A stretch of DNA of 37,088 bases from Nevskiaceae bacterium (GCA_004297005.1 SCVA01000006.1:1-37088), one strand, 5' to 3'. Positions 16,484 through 24,528 are shown, counted from the stretch's first letter. The notes: generated by a model from the sequence alone, not told the origin. Numbers and translations: made by a program.

Positions 16484-16515
16484 AGTTCCCCTCGCCCCTG
16501 AGGGTGAGGGGAACT
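16484..16515. repeat. Palindromic hairpin between convergent genes
   Basis: AGTTCCCCTC (16484-16493) and GAGGGGAACT (16506-16515) pair perfectly over 10 bp, with further pairing inside. It lies between the stops of the receptor (+) and the SDR (-). There is no T-run on the exit side in either direction, so Rho-independent termination is uncertain. The same core appears at 394-420, which argues for a dispersed REP-like element that may also act as an mRNA 3'-end stabiliser. Confidence 0.6.
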
Positions 16516-16545
16516 AGAAAAGCAGGATCAACAGCAACTCCGTAT

Positions 16546-17418
16546 CTAGCCCGGCAACTCCGGCAGATCCTTGGGCAGGAAGAAATCCGGCAGGAACTTG
16601 CTCGTCCCCGGAACCGCCGCGTAGGCGGAGAAATCCCTCACTCCGGCTTCGTAGAGCACCAGATCGTCGATGCAGAACTGCCCGGTGAATTCCTTGGACG
16701 GCTTGCTCAGGATCACCTGCGCGGCGTCGGCCATGATGGTGGGCAAGCGGCTCTGCTTCATCATCGGGTCGCCGCCCACCATCTGGATCGCGGCGGTGGC
16801 GATGGTGGTGCGCGGCCACAGGCTGTTGGCGGCGATGCCCTCGCGCTTGAACTCCTCGGCCCAGCCCAGGGTGCAGAGGCTCATGCCGTACTTGGCGATC
16901 GCGTAGGCGACGTTGGAACCGAACCAGCGCGGCTCCATCGCCAGCGGCGGTGACAGCGTCAGGATGTGCGGGTTGCGGCCGGCTTTCGCCGCGGCCTGCA
17001 AGTACGGCAGCACAACGCGGCCGGTGAGATAGGTGCCACGCGCGTTGATCCCGTTCATCAGGTCGTAGCGCTTCATGTCGGTGGCCAGGGTACCGGTGAG
17101 CTGGATGGCACTGGCGTTGTTGACCAGGATGTCGATGCCACCAAAACGCGCCACCGCCTGCCGCACCGCCTCGATGACCTGGGCCTCTTCGCGGATGTCG
17201 CATTGCACCGCCAGCCCCTGCCCACCGGCCGCCTCGATCTCCGCCACGGCGGTGTGGATCGTGCCGGCCAGCTTGGGATGCGGCTCGGCGGTTTTGGCGG
17301 CGATAACGACGTTGGCGCCGTCGCGCGCGGCGCGCAGGGCGATGGCGAGGCCGATGCCACGGCTGCCGCCGGTGATGAACAGGGTCTTGCCGCTCAGGTT
17401 CGGGCCTTGCAGGCTCAT
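16546..17418 (-). CDS. HSDL2-like short-chain dehydrogenase/reductase
   Basis: A 290-residue SDR closely resembling the N-terminal part of hydroxysteroid dehydrogenase-like protein 2. The cofactor motif TGGSRGIG is at residues 16-23, NNAS at 100-103, and the active-site set is Ser156, Tyr172 and Lys176. The signatures LSPPLAMEPRWFGSNVAYAIAKYGMS, GWAEEFKREGIAANSLWPRT and AAIQMVGG are diagnostic of this subgroup. The C-terminal SCP2 sterol-carrier domain of animal HSDL2 is absent, as is usual in bacteria. The physiological substrate is unknown; fatty-acyl or steroid-like metabolism is suggested by the family only. Transcribed alone leftwards, with a 14-bp palindrome about 57 bp upstream of the start. 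Confidence 0.9.
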   Translation of the reverse strand: MSLQGPNLSGKTLFITGGSRGIGLAIALRAARDGANVVIAAKTAEPHPKLAGTIHTAVAEIEAAGGQGLAVQCDIREEAQVIEAVRQAVARFGGIDILVNNASAIQLTGTLATDMKRYDLMNGINARGTYLTGRVVLPYLQAAAKAGRNPHILTLSPPLAMEPRWFGSNVAYAIAKYGMSLCTLGWAEEFKREGIAANSLWPRTTIATAAIQMVGGDPMMKQSRLPTIMADAAQVILSKPSKEFTGQFCIDDLVLYEAGVRDFSAYAAVPGTSKFLPDFFLPKDLPELPG

Positions 17419-17727
17419 GGTCAGGCGCTCCTCGCACTGGATTGATTCGGAGCGCAGTCTAGCCGCAGGAACCGGTAAGCAGGCTTACGTCGACAGTGCC
17501 TGCTCGCTGCGATGCGGCTTGCTTCCCCGATCTGTCAGGGGCAGCATCAAAATTGGAGACAGGGAGAACGACCGAAGTGTGTATCGCGACAGGCCAGCGA
17601 TGAGACCGGCAAGACAGGACCAACAGGGACCAGAAGCGCTTGCCGGATGGCAGACTCTCATCTCCTGGCCGCGCATCACCAGGGCCTCGCAGCCCGGCCC
17701 AGCCCCTCTAACACCGGTACAGCCGAC
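17419..17727. other. 309-bp intergenic region between divergent genes
   Basis: No gene is supported. An open frame reads through from 17512 into the GFA-family protein, but its first 70 codons have no conserved features. The region holds a perfect 14-bp palindrome at 17475-17488 near the HSDL2-like gene, and otherwise nothing recognisable: no tRNA-like cloverleaf and no clear terminator. Confidence 0.5.
17475..17488. promoter_or_regulatory. Candidate operator palindrome
   Basis: GTAAGCAGGCTTAC is an inverted repeat with 6-bp arms and a 2-bp centre, 57-70 bp upstream of the HSDL2-like start codon. Its size and position suit a dimeric repressor site, for example of the TetR family, but no regulator gene is nearby and the regulator is not known. 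Confidence 0.3.
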
Positions 17728-18120
17728 GTGATTCGCGGAACCTGCCTCTGTGGCGCGGTCCGCATCGAGATCGACGAGCCGCTGGAACACGCGCCCGAAG
17801 CCTGCCACTGCCACCAGTGCAGGAAGCAGACCGGCAATTTCTATGTCGGCGTCAATGTCCGCCGAGCGAACTTGCGAATCGCTGGTGAGGAACAGGTGCG
17901 CTGGTTCCAGTCTTCCGAACAGGTTCAGCGGGGATTCTGCGGCACCTGCGGATCCACCTTGTTCTGGAAGCCGACCATCGCCGGCTATCAGTGGACCAGC
18001 GTGGCGCTCGGCTGCCTGGACGATGAGTTGGGGCTGAAGATCGCGAAGCACATCTTCGTGGCGGACAAGGGCAGCTACTACGAGATCGACGATGGCGCGC
18101 CGCAGAGCGCCGGCGCTTGA
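17728..18120 (+). CDS. GFA-family zinc protein (CENP-V/GFA domain)
   Basis: A 130-residue protein of the glutathione-dependent formaldehyde-activating (GFA/CENP-V) fold. GTG 17728 is chosen so that the conserved start IRGTCLCGAVRIEID falls at the N-terminus, as in family members; ATG 17647 is an alternative with 27 extra non-conserved residues. Zinc-binding cysteines are visible in CLCG, in CHCHQC (followed by RKQTGNFY) and in CGTCGSTLFW, so both metal sites are intact. Despite the family name, few members have proven formaldehyde activity. It stands alone between the divergent SDR and a membrane-protein gene. Confidence 0.85.
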   Translation: MIRGTCLCGAVRIEIDEPLEHAPEACHCHQCRKQTGNFYVGVNVRRANLRIAGEEQVRWFQSSEQVQRGFCGTCGSTLFWKPTIAGYQWTSVALGCLDDELGLKIAKHIFVADKGSYYEIDDGAPQSAGA

Positions 18121-18213
18121 TGCCCCTGCGCGCGCGATTCGGCTTCGCCATGCCCGAGGCGATGAGGCGGCTGTCCATGACCACGTTCATTTCAATCGAG
18201 CCGGAGTGAGTCG

Positions 18214-19041
18214 ATGAGCCTCGACCAGCCAAGCGATCCCGGAGCGGACGAGTCCGCCGACTTTCTCGTTGGCCTACGTCATCTGGCGGCGTGCGAACCA
18301 CTGCGCTGGCTGGCGCGCGGTTGCGGCGACTTTCTGCGCGCTCCGGCGATCGGACTCTGCTTCGGTGCCTGCTTCGTGGCGATGGGCTGGGCCTTGCTGA
18401 CGGTGTTCGAGTACGCGCCGGCCTACCTGCTCTGGCTCTCGGCCGGATTCCTGCTGGTCGGTCCCTTCCTCTGCATGGGCCTCTACCACGTCAGCGAGCA
18501 ACTGGAACGCGGCGAGCGCCCTCGCCTGCTCGACGCTGCTCTGGCCTGGCGCCGCAAGCTCAGCACCCTGGCGATCTTCGGCCTGGTGCTGCTGGTGATC
18601 GAGATGCTCTGGGCACGCGCCTCGCTCGTGGTGTTCGCGCTCTCGGTGCAGGGCAACATGCCGAGCTTCGCCGGCTCGCTGATGAGCCTGCTGGACCCGC
18701 GCAACATCGACTTCGTTCTTGCCTGGCTGGCGCTGGGCGGCGTGTTCGCCACGCTGATCTTCTCGGTGAGCGTGGTGAGCATCCCAATGATCCTCGACCG
18801 GCAGACCGACGCGATCACCGCCGGCCTCACCAGCATCCGCCTGGTGCTCGGCCAGCCGGTCCTGCTGCTGTTCTGGGCGACGATCATCGCGACGCTGGTC
18901 CTGCTGGCGATGCTGCCGGGTTTCGCCGGCCTCCTGGTCGTGGCACCGATCCTCGGCCATGCCTCCTGGCATGCCTATCGCGCGGCGGTGGAGCCGTCAT
19001 CGCCGGGTTCAACGCCAGCCGCCGCTGCGGGTTCGGCCTGA
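18214..19041 (+). CDS. DUF2189-family integral membrane protein
   Basis: A 275-residue inner-membrane protein of the DUF2189 type (LRHLAACEPLRWLARGCGDFLRAPAIGLCFGACFVAMGWALL near the N-terminus). Hydrophobic segments lie at about residues 43-65, 68-91, 115-142, 165-192 and 215-250, giving roughly five or six membrane spans. The conserved GFLLVGPFLCMGLYHVSEQLERGE follows the second span. Function is unknown; in some bacteria such genes lie near respiratory genes, but not here. GGAGTGAG precedes the ATG and supports the start. The 93-bp gap before it shows no other feature. Confidence 0.85.
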   Translation: MSLDQPSDPGADESADFLVGLRHLAACEPLRWLARGCGDFLRAPAIGLCFGACFVAMGWALLTVFEYAPAYLLWLSAGFLLVGPFLCMGLYHVSEQLERGERPRLLDAALAWRRKLSTLAIFGLVLLVIEMLWARASLVVFALSVQGNMPSFAGSLMSLLDPRNIDFVLAWLALGGVFATLIFSVSVVSIPMILDRQTDAITAGLTSIRLVLGQPVLLLFWATIIATLVLLAMLPGFAGLLVVAPILGHASWHAYRAAVEPSSPGSTPAAAAGSA

Positions 19042-19069
19042 ACTGTCCTCCGCAAGAGCTGAGCCGCTT

Positions 19070-19441
19070 TCAGCGCGCCGTCACGATCCAGCCGCCGGCC
19101 TCGGCCCGCCGCATGCGGAACTGCGCGCTGTGCGCCGTCAGCCCGCCGAACGGCGTGCGGGCACGAAAGCGCACCGCGATGTCGTAGCGCAGCGGATCGT
19201 CGGGGCTGGGTCGGATCGATTCCACGCGGTAGTCGCTCAGGCTGTCCGGCACCCGTAGGCGAGCCCGCACCAGGGGACGCGTGTAGTAATCGGCGACCGT
19301 GACGCTCGGCGGCCCTTCAACAGCATGGGCCTCCGACGGTGGCGACTCGGATCGGAGGCCCGGGGACGGGAACCACAGCAGCGCGGCGGCAAGCAAGGGA
19401 TAACCGAACCTGCCGCGCAGCCGAATTACCCGGCGCAACAT
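19070..19441 (-). CDS. Small exported protein downstream of RND transporter
   Basis: A 123-residue protein with a signal peptide or N-terminal anchor (GYPLLAAALLWFPSPGLRS, about residues 13-31) and a compact soluble remainder (VADYYTRPLVRARLRVPDSLSDYRVESI, then RYDIAVRFRARTPFGGL). I do not recognise the family. It starts 6 bp after the stop of the RND/cNMP gene, so it is almost certainly co-transcribed and may be a periplasmic accessory of that transporter (inference). It converges on the DUF2189 gene with a 28-bp gap. Confidence 0.7.
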   Translation of the reverse strand: MLRRVIRLRGRFGYPLLAAALLWFPSPGLRSESPPSEAHAVEGPPSVTVADYYTRPLVRARLRVPDSLSDYRVESIRPSPDDPLRYDIAVRFRARTPFGGLTAHSAQFRMRRAEAGGWIVTAR

Positions 19442-19447
19442 CGCGCC

Positions 19448-22165
19448 CTAGTTGAGCATCGCCGTCATCCGGGCGATGCGCTCGGACTGGATGCGGTTGA
19501 GGTTGCGGAACACGGTGGCGGCGATGCGCGGGTGCCGCAAACGGAGGCGTTCGAGATCCTGGCTGTCGAAGCGCAGCAGACGGACGTTGCTGGTGGCGTC
19601 GATGTTGGCGGTGCGCCGCTGACCAAAGTAGCCGGCCTCGCCGATCACCGCGCCACGGCCCAGGGTGGCGAGCGTCTTGCGCTCGCCGTTGCGTTCCACC
19701 CAGGCCTCGACCTGGCCATCGATGATCACGTACATGTCGCGGGCGTAGTCGCCCTCGGTGATCACCCGCCGGCCGCCGGGTAGTTTTTCCATGTTCGACA
19801 GGAGCGCGAAGGTGCGCGCCTGCCGCAACGACAGGCCGGACAGCAGCGGAATGGTGTGCTGCGGGCTGTGGCCCAGGTCCAGTCGCAGCAGATCCCACAA
19901 CGTGACGATGCGGGCGTAGGAGGCCAGCGCCGGAGTCAGGGTGATGTCGGAGGCCCAGGACAGGAACAGCGTGAACGCCGCCAGCGCGCCGAACTGCACC
20001 TGGCTCTTCATGTCGGCGCCGAGGAACACCAGGAAGCCCAGACAGAGCGCGATCATGGTCAGGGTGACCGGCCGTAGCACACCGGCCAGGGCATGGTGCA
20101 CCGCCTCGACCTCGCTGCCGCGCGCCCTCGCCTCGCGGTTGAAGCGGACCATGTAGTGGATGGTGTCGTCCACCGAGATGCCGAGCACGATGCTGGCGAT
20201 CAGGCTGGTGGTGGGCGACAGGCCGATGCCGGTGAGCTGCAGCAGGCCGTAGTAGATCGACACCGGCACCAGATTCGGCAGCAGGGCCAGCAGCGCCGCG
20301 CGCGGCGAGGTGAAGATCACCGCCAGGATCGCCCAGATCAGCGCCGCGGTCAGCGCCACCGTCGCCCACTGGCCCGAGGTGAGTTGCGCCACCGTGCGGG
20401 TGGCGAGCAGGCTGGAGCCGGTGAGGCTGGCCGCCAGCGGCGGCGGCAGTAGCGCCAGACGGGCTTCGACCCGCTCGGCGAAGGCGGTGAGCGTGGCAGC
20501 GTCATCCACCTTCACGCGCAGCACCACGGCGGCGGTCTTGAACTGCTTGTCGACCACCCGCTTGATCTGCTCGCCGCCGGCGAACACCAGCAACTGCTTG
20601 ATAGCCGGCGCGTTGTCGGGCACCACGGCGTACACCGGATCACCCTCGTTGAGGCTGCGGTTGAGCAGCTTCAGCAGATCGACATAGGTGTAGACACCGC
20701 CCACCTCGGGCTGCTGGCGCAACCAGGCGGCCAGGCCATCCAGCTCGCGTGCCAACGCGGGATCGGTGAGCGCGTCTGGTACATGGGTCTCGACCAGCAC
20801 CGTCAGCACGTTGGCGCCGTCGAAATTGCGGTTGATCGCCTCGTAGTCCACCCGTACCGGCGCGTCTTCGGGAAAGCCACGCACGAACTCGGCGCTGGGC
20901 TCGAGCTGCAGTGCCAACACGCCGCCGCTGAGCAGGAGCACGATCGCGCTGCCGATGATCAGCGCACGGCGGCGCACCGCCAGCCGGGACAGCCGCGCGG
21001 CGATGGCGTGGTAGATCGGCTCGCGCGGTTTCCGGTAGCGGCCACTGCCCAGCAGTTGCGCCAGCGCCGGCAGCAGCGTGAGCGAGAGCACCACGGCCAG
21101 CGCGGTCCCGATCGCGGTGAGGATGGCGAACTGGCGGATCGCCGGCAGATCATTGAGCAACAGCGCCAGGAAGCCCGAGCAGGTGGTCAGCGCATTGAGC
21201 CCCAGCGGCAGCGAGGAATGCTTGAGCGCCCAGCGGGCACGGGTGGCGCTGTCGCGGGTGTCGCTGTGCTGCACGTAATCGGCCAGCCAGTGGATGCAGT
21301 AGCAGAGCCCCTGGGTCACCACCAGCACCGGCGTCAGCGCGGTGAGCATGTGCAGCTTCCAGCCCAGCCAGTGTGCGATGGCCAGGGTCCAGATCAGCGC
21401 GACGCTCACCGTGAGTGTGCCAGCGAGCGTCGCCCGCAGATCGCGGAAGGCCACCAGCAGCACGCCAACGATCACCAGCAGCACCATCGGCACGGTGACC
21501 ATGAAGGTCTTCAGCAGGGCGTCGGCGGTCGCGCGCTTGATCACCGGCGCGCCACTGACTCGCACCACGCTCGCCCCGCTGACTTCTTTGGCCAGTGCGG
21601 TCAGCCGCTCGGGGTAGCCGGCGGCGCGAAAAGCCTGTTCGTCGAAGTCGCGCAGCGACAGCGCGAACGCCGCCTCCTTGCCGTCGGCCGAGACCAGGGT
21701 GTTGCGGTAGACCGGGTTGTCGGCCATCTGCGTGGCCAACAGCGGCACCCGCGCGGGATCGGCTTCGGCCTGCTGGGTGAAGCTCGAGACCTCGACATCC
21801 TCGCCGCTGGCCGAAAGATTCGGCGCGCTCGCCAACGAGAACACATCAGTGACGCCCGGCTGCTCGCGCAGACGGTCGCTGAGACGGGCGACGGCGGCGA
21901 GATTGGCGGCGGTGAATACGCCGTCCTCGAAGCGCACCGTCAGCAACACCGGATCGGTGTCGCCGAACACCGCGCGGGCGCGCTCGAGCACGGCGCGGTC
22001 GCTGTCCTGGGCCGGCAGCAGGCGCTCCATCGCCGGATCGATGCCCAGCTTCAACTGGCGGGTCTTGAAGTCGAAGGTGCCCACCCCCGCCAACAGGGTG
22101 ATCACCGCCATGCCCAGCAGGGTCAGCCAGGGACGAGCGGCAAAGCGCTCCAGCAGGCGCAGCAC
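19448..22165 (-). CDS. RND/MMPL transporter with C-terminal cyclic-nucleotide-binding domain
   Basis: A 905-residue inner-membrane protein starting with GTG at 22165 (VLRLLERFAARPWLTLLGM). It has two RND halves, each with a periplasmic domain and a membrane helix bundle. The second half keeps IVLGISVDDTIHYMVRFNRE, the Asp-Asp motif of proton-driven MMPL proteins; the first half has LVVTQGLCYCIHWLADYVQHSD, where the usual Asp pair is lost. Residues about 770-890 form a cyclic-nucleotide-binding domain (TEGDYARDMYVIIDGQVEAWVERNGE), with a phosphate-binding cassette GEAGYFGQRRTA at 842-853 that retains Glu and Arg. Such fusions suggest transport gated by cAMP or c-di-GMP-like ligands (inference). 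It was probably in tight operon with the LolA-like gene before a MITE separated them; the small exported gene follows 6 bp downstream. Confidence 0.88.
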   Translation of the reverse strand: MLRLLERFAARPWLTLLGMAVITLLAGVGTFDFKTRQLKLGIDPAMERLLPAQDSDRAVLERARAVFGDTDPVLLTVRFEDGVFTAANLAAVARLSDRLREQPGVTDVFSLASAPNLSASGEDVEVSSFTQQAEADPARVPLLATQMADNPVYRNTLVSADGKEAAFALSLRDFDEQAFRAAGYPERLTALAKEVSGASVVRVSGAPVIKRATADALLKTFMVTVPMVLLVIVGVLLVAFRDLRATLAGTLTVSVALIWTLAIAHWLGWKLHMLTALTPVLVVTQGLCYCIHWLADYVQHSDTRDSATRARWALKHSSLPLGLNALTTCSGFLALLLNDLPAIRQFAILTAIGTALAVVLSLTLLPALAQLLGSGRYRKPREPIYHAIAARLSRLAVRRRALIIGSAIVLLLSGGVLALQLEPSAEFVRGFPEDAPVRVDYEAINRNFDGANVLTVLVETHVPDALTDPALARELDGLAAWLRQQPEVGGVYTYVDLLKLLNRSLNEGDPVYAVVPDNAPAIKQLLVFAGGEQIKRVVDKQFKTAAVVLRVKVDDAATLTAFAERVEARLALLPPPLAASLTGSSLLATRTVAQLTSGQWATVALTAALIWAILAVIFTSPRAALLALLPNLVPVSIYYGLLQLTGIGLSPTTSLIASIVLGISVDDTIHYMVRFNREARARGSEVEAVHHALAGVLRPVTLTMIALCLGFLVFLGADMKSQVQFGALAAFTLFLSWASDITLTPALASYARIVTLWDLLRLDLGHSPQHTIPLLSGLSLRQARTFALLSNMEKLPGGRRVITEGDYARDMYVIIDGQVEAWVERNGERKTLATLGRGAVIGEAGYFGQRRTANIDATSNVRLLRFDSQDLERLRLRHPRIAATVFRNLNRIQSERIARMTAMLN

Positions 22166-22175
22166 GAGCTAGGTC

Positions 22176-22448
22176 CTAGGGTGTGTTGACATATAAATGA
22201 TCGCTGCGGCGGAAGGCTGTTTTGGGGCAGTGCCAGGAAGGCAGGGAGGGGAATAGTGGTTCTATTCTCCTCCCTGGCTGACGCCGCAATGCCCCAAAAC
22301 AGTCCCGCCCCGAAGGGTTGCTGGCCAAAAAGCCGCCATGCGGCGTTGCGAGCCTCGCCAAGGCTCCAGCCTTGGCGTCGACTCGCGCCTTGCCTGGCGG
22401 CTTTTTGGTCAGCAACGCAGCGACCATTTATATGTCAACACACCCTAG
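22176..22448. mobile_element. MITE-like non-autonomous insertion element with CTAG target duplication
   Basis: A 265-bp non-coding element (22180-22444) with perfect 20-bp terminal inverted repeats beginning GGTGTGTTGACATATAAATG (22180-22199 and 22425-22444), extendable by about 9 bp with one mismatch. CTAG flanks both ends (22176-22179, 22445-22448) and is the likely 4-bp target duplication, although CTAG is itself palindromic. Inside are two long hairpins: CTGTTTTGGGGCA at 22217-22229 with 22290-22302 (13 bp perfect), and a 22-bp pair with one mismatch at 22317-22338 and 22395-22416, which encloses CGCCAAGGCT/AGCCTTGGCG. No transposase is present. A CTAG target is a known habit of IS5-family (IS427-group) elements; that assignment is inference. 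Confidence 0.85.
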
Positions 22449-23233
22449 TTGCCGACGTAGAAATTGCGGGAATCGAAGTAGCGATTGGCCATGTCCTCGC
22501 CGCTCTTCACCCCGGTGATCTTCAGGCGCGTGCGGCTGCCTTCCTTCAGGTCTTCCATGGTCGCCTCCGACAGATACCAGTAGCTGCCGGAGCGGGTCAG
22601 CGCCTTGGCCGGACCGGTCAAGCGCTTGCGCACCGTGTTGCCTTCGAGAAACTCGACCTTCAGGGCCACGCAGCTCTCGTCATCCACCCAGGCACGGATG
22701 CGGCTGTAGCGGGAACCGGTCTCCTCGTGCGGCACCACCGACAGGCGCTTCACCGGCCGGCCATCCAGCTTCTCGGCGGCCTCGATCGTGGGCTGGTTTC
22801 CGCTGAAGGCGTTGTGGATCTGCTTGATGTCGGAATACGAGAGATCGGTGCCGAACAGCGGGCCGTCGCTGCTGCCGCCAGTGATCCGCCGCACCTTGTT
22901 GAGCGCCGGCAGGAACACGTACATGTCGTCGGCCTTGTCGCCTTCGCGCATCAGGTAGGAAGCGCCGTTGACATCGTTGGGCGCGGTCAGCCGCAGCATC
23001 GCCCGCAGCTTTTCGTTCTCGCGCTTGGCGTACAGGCGCCCACGCAGCAGGCGGCTGCCGCCGGCCCGGTCAGTGGCGGCGAGGTCGAATTCCTGAATGC
23101 GCAGGGTCTGCGGAATATTGGCCCGCATGCAGTTCATGAGCTGCTCTTCGGGCGCGCCGGCCTGTGCCATGCCGGCCAGCCAGCCCAGGGCGAGCGCGCC
23201 AAGACCGCGCAACAGCAAACCACGCATATCCAT
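22445..23233 (-). CDS. LolA-like outer-membrane lipoprotein-sorting family protein
   Basis: A 262-residue exported protein with a signal peptide cleaved near AQA-GA (25/26). The mature sequence matches the LolA-like family that accompanies MMPL transporters: LRLTAPNDVNGASYLMREGDKADDMYVFLPALNKVRRITGGSSDGPLFGTDLSYSDIKQI is characteristic. These proteins have a half-barrel fold able to hold a lipid or acyl chain. True lipoprotein-sorting LolA is a different, shorter protein, so the usual database title is misleading. The TAG stop lies inside the CTAG duplicated by the MITE, so the protein is intact. Removing the element would leave the stop about 10 bp from the RND start, which shows the two genes formed a tight operon. 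Either of two nearby ATGs (23233, 23227) could be used. Confidence 0.87.
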   Translation of the reverse strand: MDMRGLLLRGLGALALGWLAGMAQAGAPEEQLMNCMRANIPQTLRIQEFDLAATDRAGGSRLLRGRLYAKRENEKLRAMLRLTAPNDVNGASYLMREGDKADDMYVFLPALNKVRRITGGSSDGPLFGTDLSYSDIKQIHNAFSGNQPTIEAAEKLDGRPVKRLSVVPHEETGSRYSRIRAWVDDESCVALKVEFLEGNTVRKRLTGPAKALTRSGSYWYLSEATMEDLKEGSRTRLKITGVKSGEDMANRYFDSRNFYVGN

Positions 23234-23337
23234 GTCCCCGGCTTCAGGCCTGTGATCCCGGCGGCAGTGTAGCCGGGGCCGACCAACGGCGCGTAAGCTC
23301 GCCGCCAGCTTCCCGATCCGCGCAGGAGTCGCAGCAG

Positions 23338-24321
23338 ATGATCACTCTCGTCGGCGCTGGCGCGGTCGGCATCACCCTGGCCTGCCATCTATCCGTAGCC
23401 GGCCGGCCGCTACGCCTGTATGCGCGCGCCAAGGACCGGGCCGCTTTCGAGCAAGCCGGGCGTCTGCGCCTGGAGCGGCCCGGCGGCAGAACCCTGGAAG
23501 CGCCATTGCCACCGCTGACTGAGCGACTGGCGGATGCCGACACCCGCTATCTGCTGATCGCCACCAAATTCGGCGCGCTCGACGGCGTGATCGACGCGCT
23601 GGGCACGCCGCCCCCGGGTCTGAGCCTGGTCTCGACGCTGAACGGGGTGCGCGCGCTGCCGCGCCTGCGCGAATGCCTACCGCAGACCCCGGCGCTGGCC
23701 CTGACCATCATGTTCAACGCCCAGCATCTCGGCCCCCTGCACGCCCAGCTAACCACGAAGCCGGCGGTGATCCTGGCCGACGAGGGCGACCAGGCGCTAC
23801 GTGGACTGCTGCAGGGCACCGGCCTAGCACTGGGTCGCAGCCGCGGCGAGGAGGCCTGCTGGGGCAAGCTGCTGATCAACCTCGCCAACGCCATCGGCGC
23901 GCTGACCCAGAGCACCTTCCGTGACCTGCTCAGCGAGCCAAACCTTAGACGCATCTTCGCTGCGGTTCTGGAGGAAGCCGTCGATCGCATCGAGGCGGCG
24001 GGCATCGCCTACAAGCTGCCGATGCCGCTGCCGCACGCCGCCTACCGTCAATTGCTGCTGCGCGGCGGGCCGCTGACCTGGTGGCTGGCGCGGCTGAAGA
24101 ACGGCCTCGACGACGGCGCCTACCCCAGCATGGTCTCGGACATCCGCGCCGGCCGCGCCACCGAGGTGCGCCAGCTCAACGGCGAGATCGTGGCCCTGGG
24201 CGAGCGCCTGTCCTGGCCGGCGCCGCTCAATGCCCGGTTGCTGGAACTGGTGGAGGCGCTGGATCTGTCCAGCCCGGCTCGGCTGAGCCCGGCCGAGTTG
24301 CGTAGACAGCTCGGCCTTTAG
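23338..24321 (+). CDS. panE: Ketopantoate reductase (ApbA/PanE) family protein
   Basis: A 327-residue protein with an N-terminal NADP-binding fold (MITLVGAGAVGITLACHLS; GxGxxG at residues 6-11) and a C-terminal helical domain containing CWGKLLINLANAIGALT, with the conserved Lys, and the segment YPSMVSDIRAGRATEVRQLNGEIV. These are the hallmarks of 2-dehydropantoate 2-reductase, which makes pantoate for coenzyme A. Assignment is at family level, because bacteria often carry paralogues and no other pan gene is nearby. AGGAG 9 nt before the ATG fixes the start. Divergent from the LolA-like gene across about 100 bp. Confidence 0.85.
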   Translation: MITLVGAGAVGITLACHLSVAGRPLRLYARAKDRAAFEQAGRLRLERPGGRTLEAPLPPLTERLADADTRYLLIATKFGALDGVIDALGTPPPGLSLVSTLNGVRALPRLRECLPQTPALALTIMFNAQHLGPLHAQLTTKPAVILADEGDQALRGLLQGTGLALGRSRGEEACWGKLLINLANAIGALTQSTFRDLLSEPNLRRIFAAVLEEAVDRIEAAGIAYKLPMPLPHAAYRQLLLRGGPLTWWLARLKNGLDDGAYPSMVSDIRAGRATEVRQLNGEIVALGERLSWPAPLNARLLELVEALDLSSPARLSPAELRRQLGL

Positions 24322-24327
24322 ACCGGG

Positions 24328-24528
24328 CTAGCCGGCCTTGGAGCGCGGCCCGGCCAGCCACCAGATGACGAAGCCGAGCACCGGCAGAAATAGCACCAGC
24401 AGGGTCCAGACCACCTTCTTGCCGACGGTCTCGCGGCTGCTGAAGATGCTGAACAGGGCATAGAGGTCGGCCGCCAGCACTAGCAGGCCGAACAGGCCGC
24501 CGTAACCACCACCGAGGTTGATGCTCAT
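24328..24528 (-). CDS. PLDc_N-type small membrane protein
   Basis: A 66-residue protein with two hydrophobic helices (GLFGLLVLAADLYALFSIF and VVWTLLVLFLPVLGFVIWWLAG) separated by a short charged loop, ending in GPRSKAG. This is the pattern of the PLDc_N (phospholipase D nuclease N-terminal) family, which often occurs as stand-alone mini-proteins of unknown role. It follows the DUF885 gene by 12 bp on the same strand and is likely co-transcribed. Confidence 0.82.
   Translation of the reverse strand: MSINLGGGYGGLFGLLVLAADLYALFSIFSSRETVGKKVVWTLLVLFLPVLGFVIWWLAGPRSKAG

Noticed and set aside
22445..23233. LolA-like gene truncated by the mobile element
   Set aside because: The insertion falls at the stop codon and recreates TAG, so the full protein is encoded.
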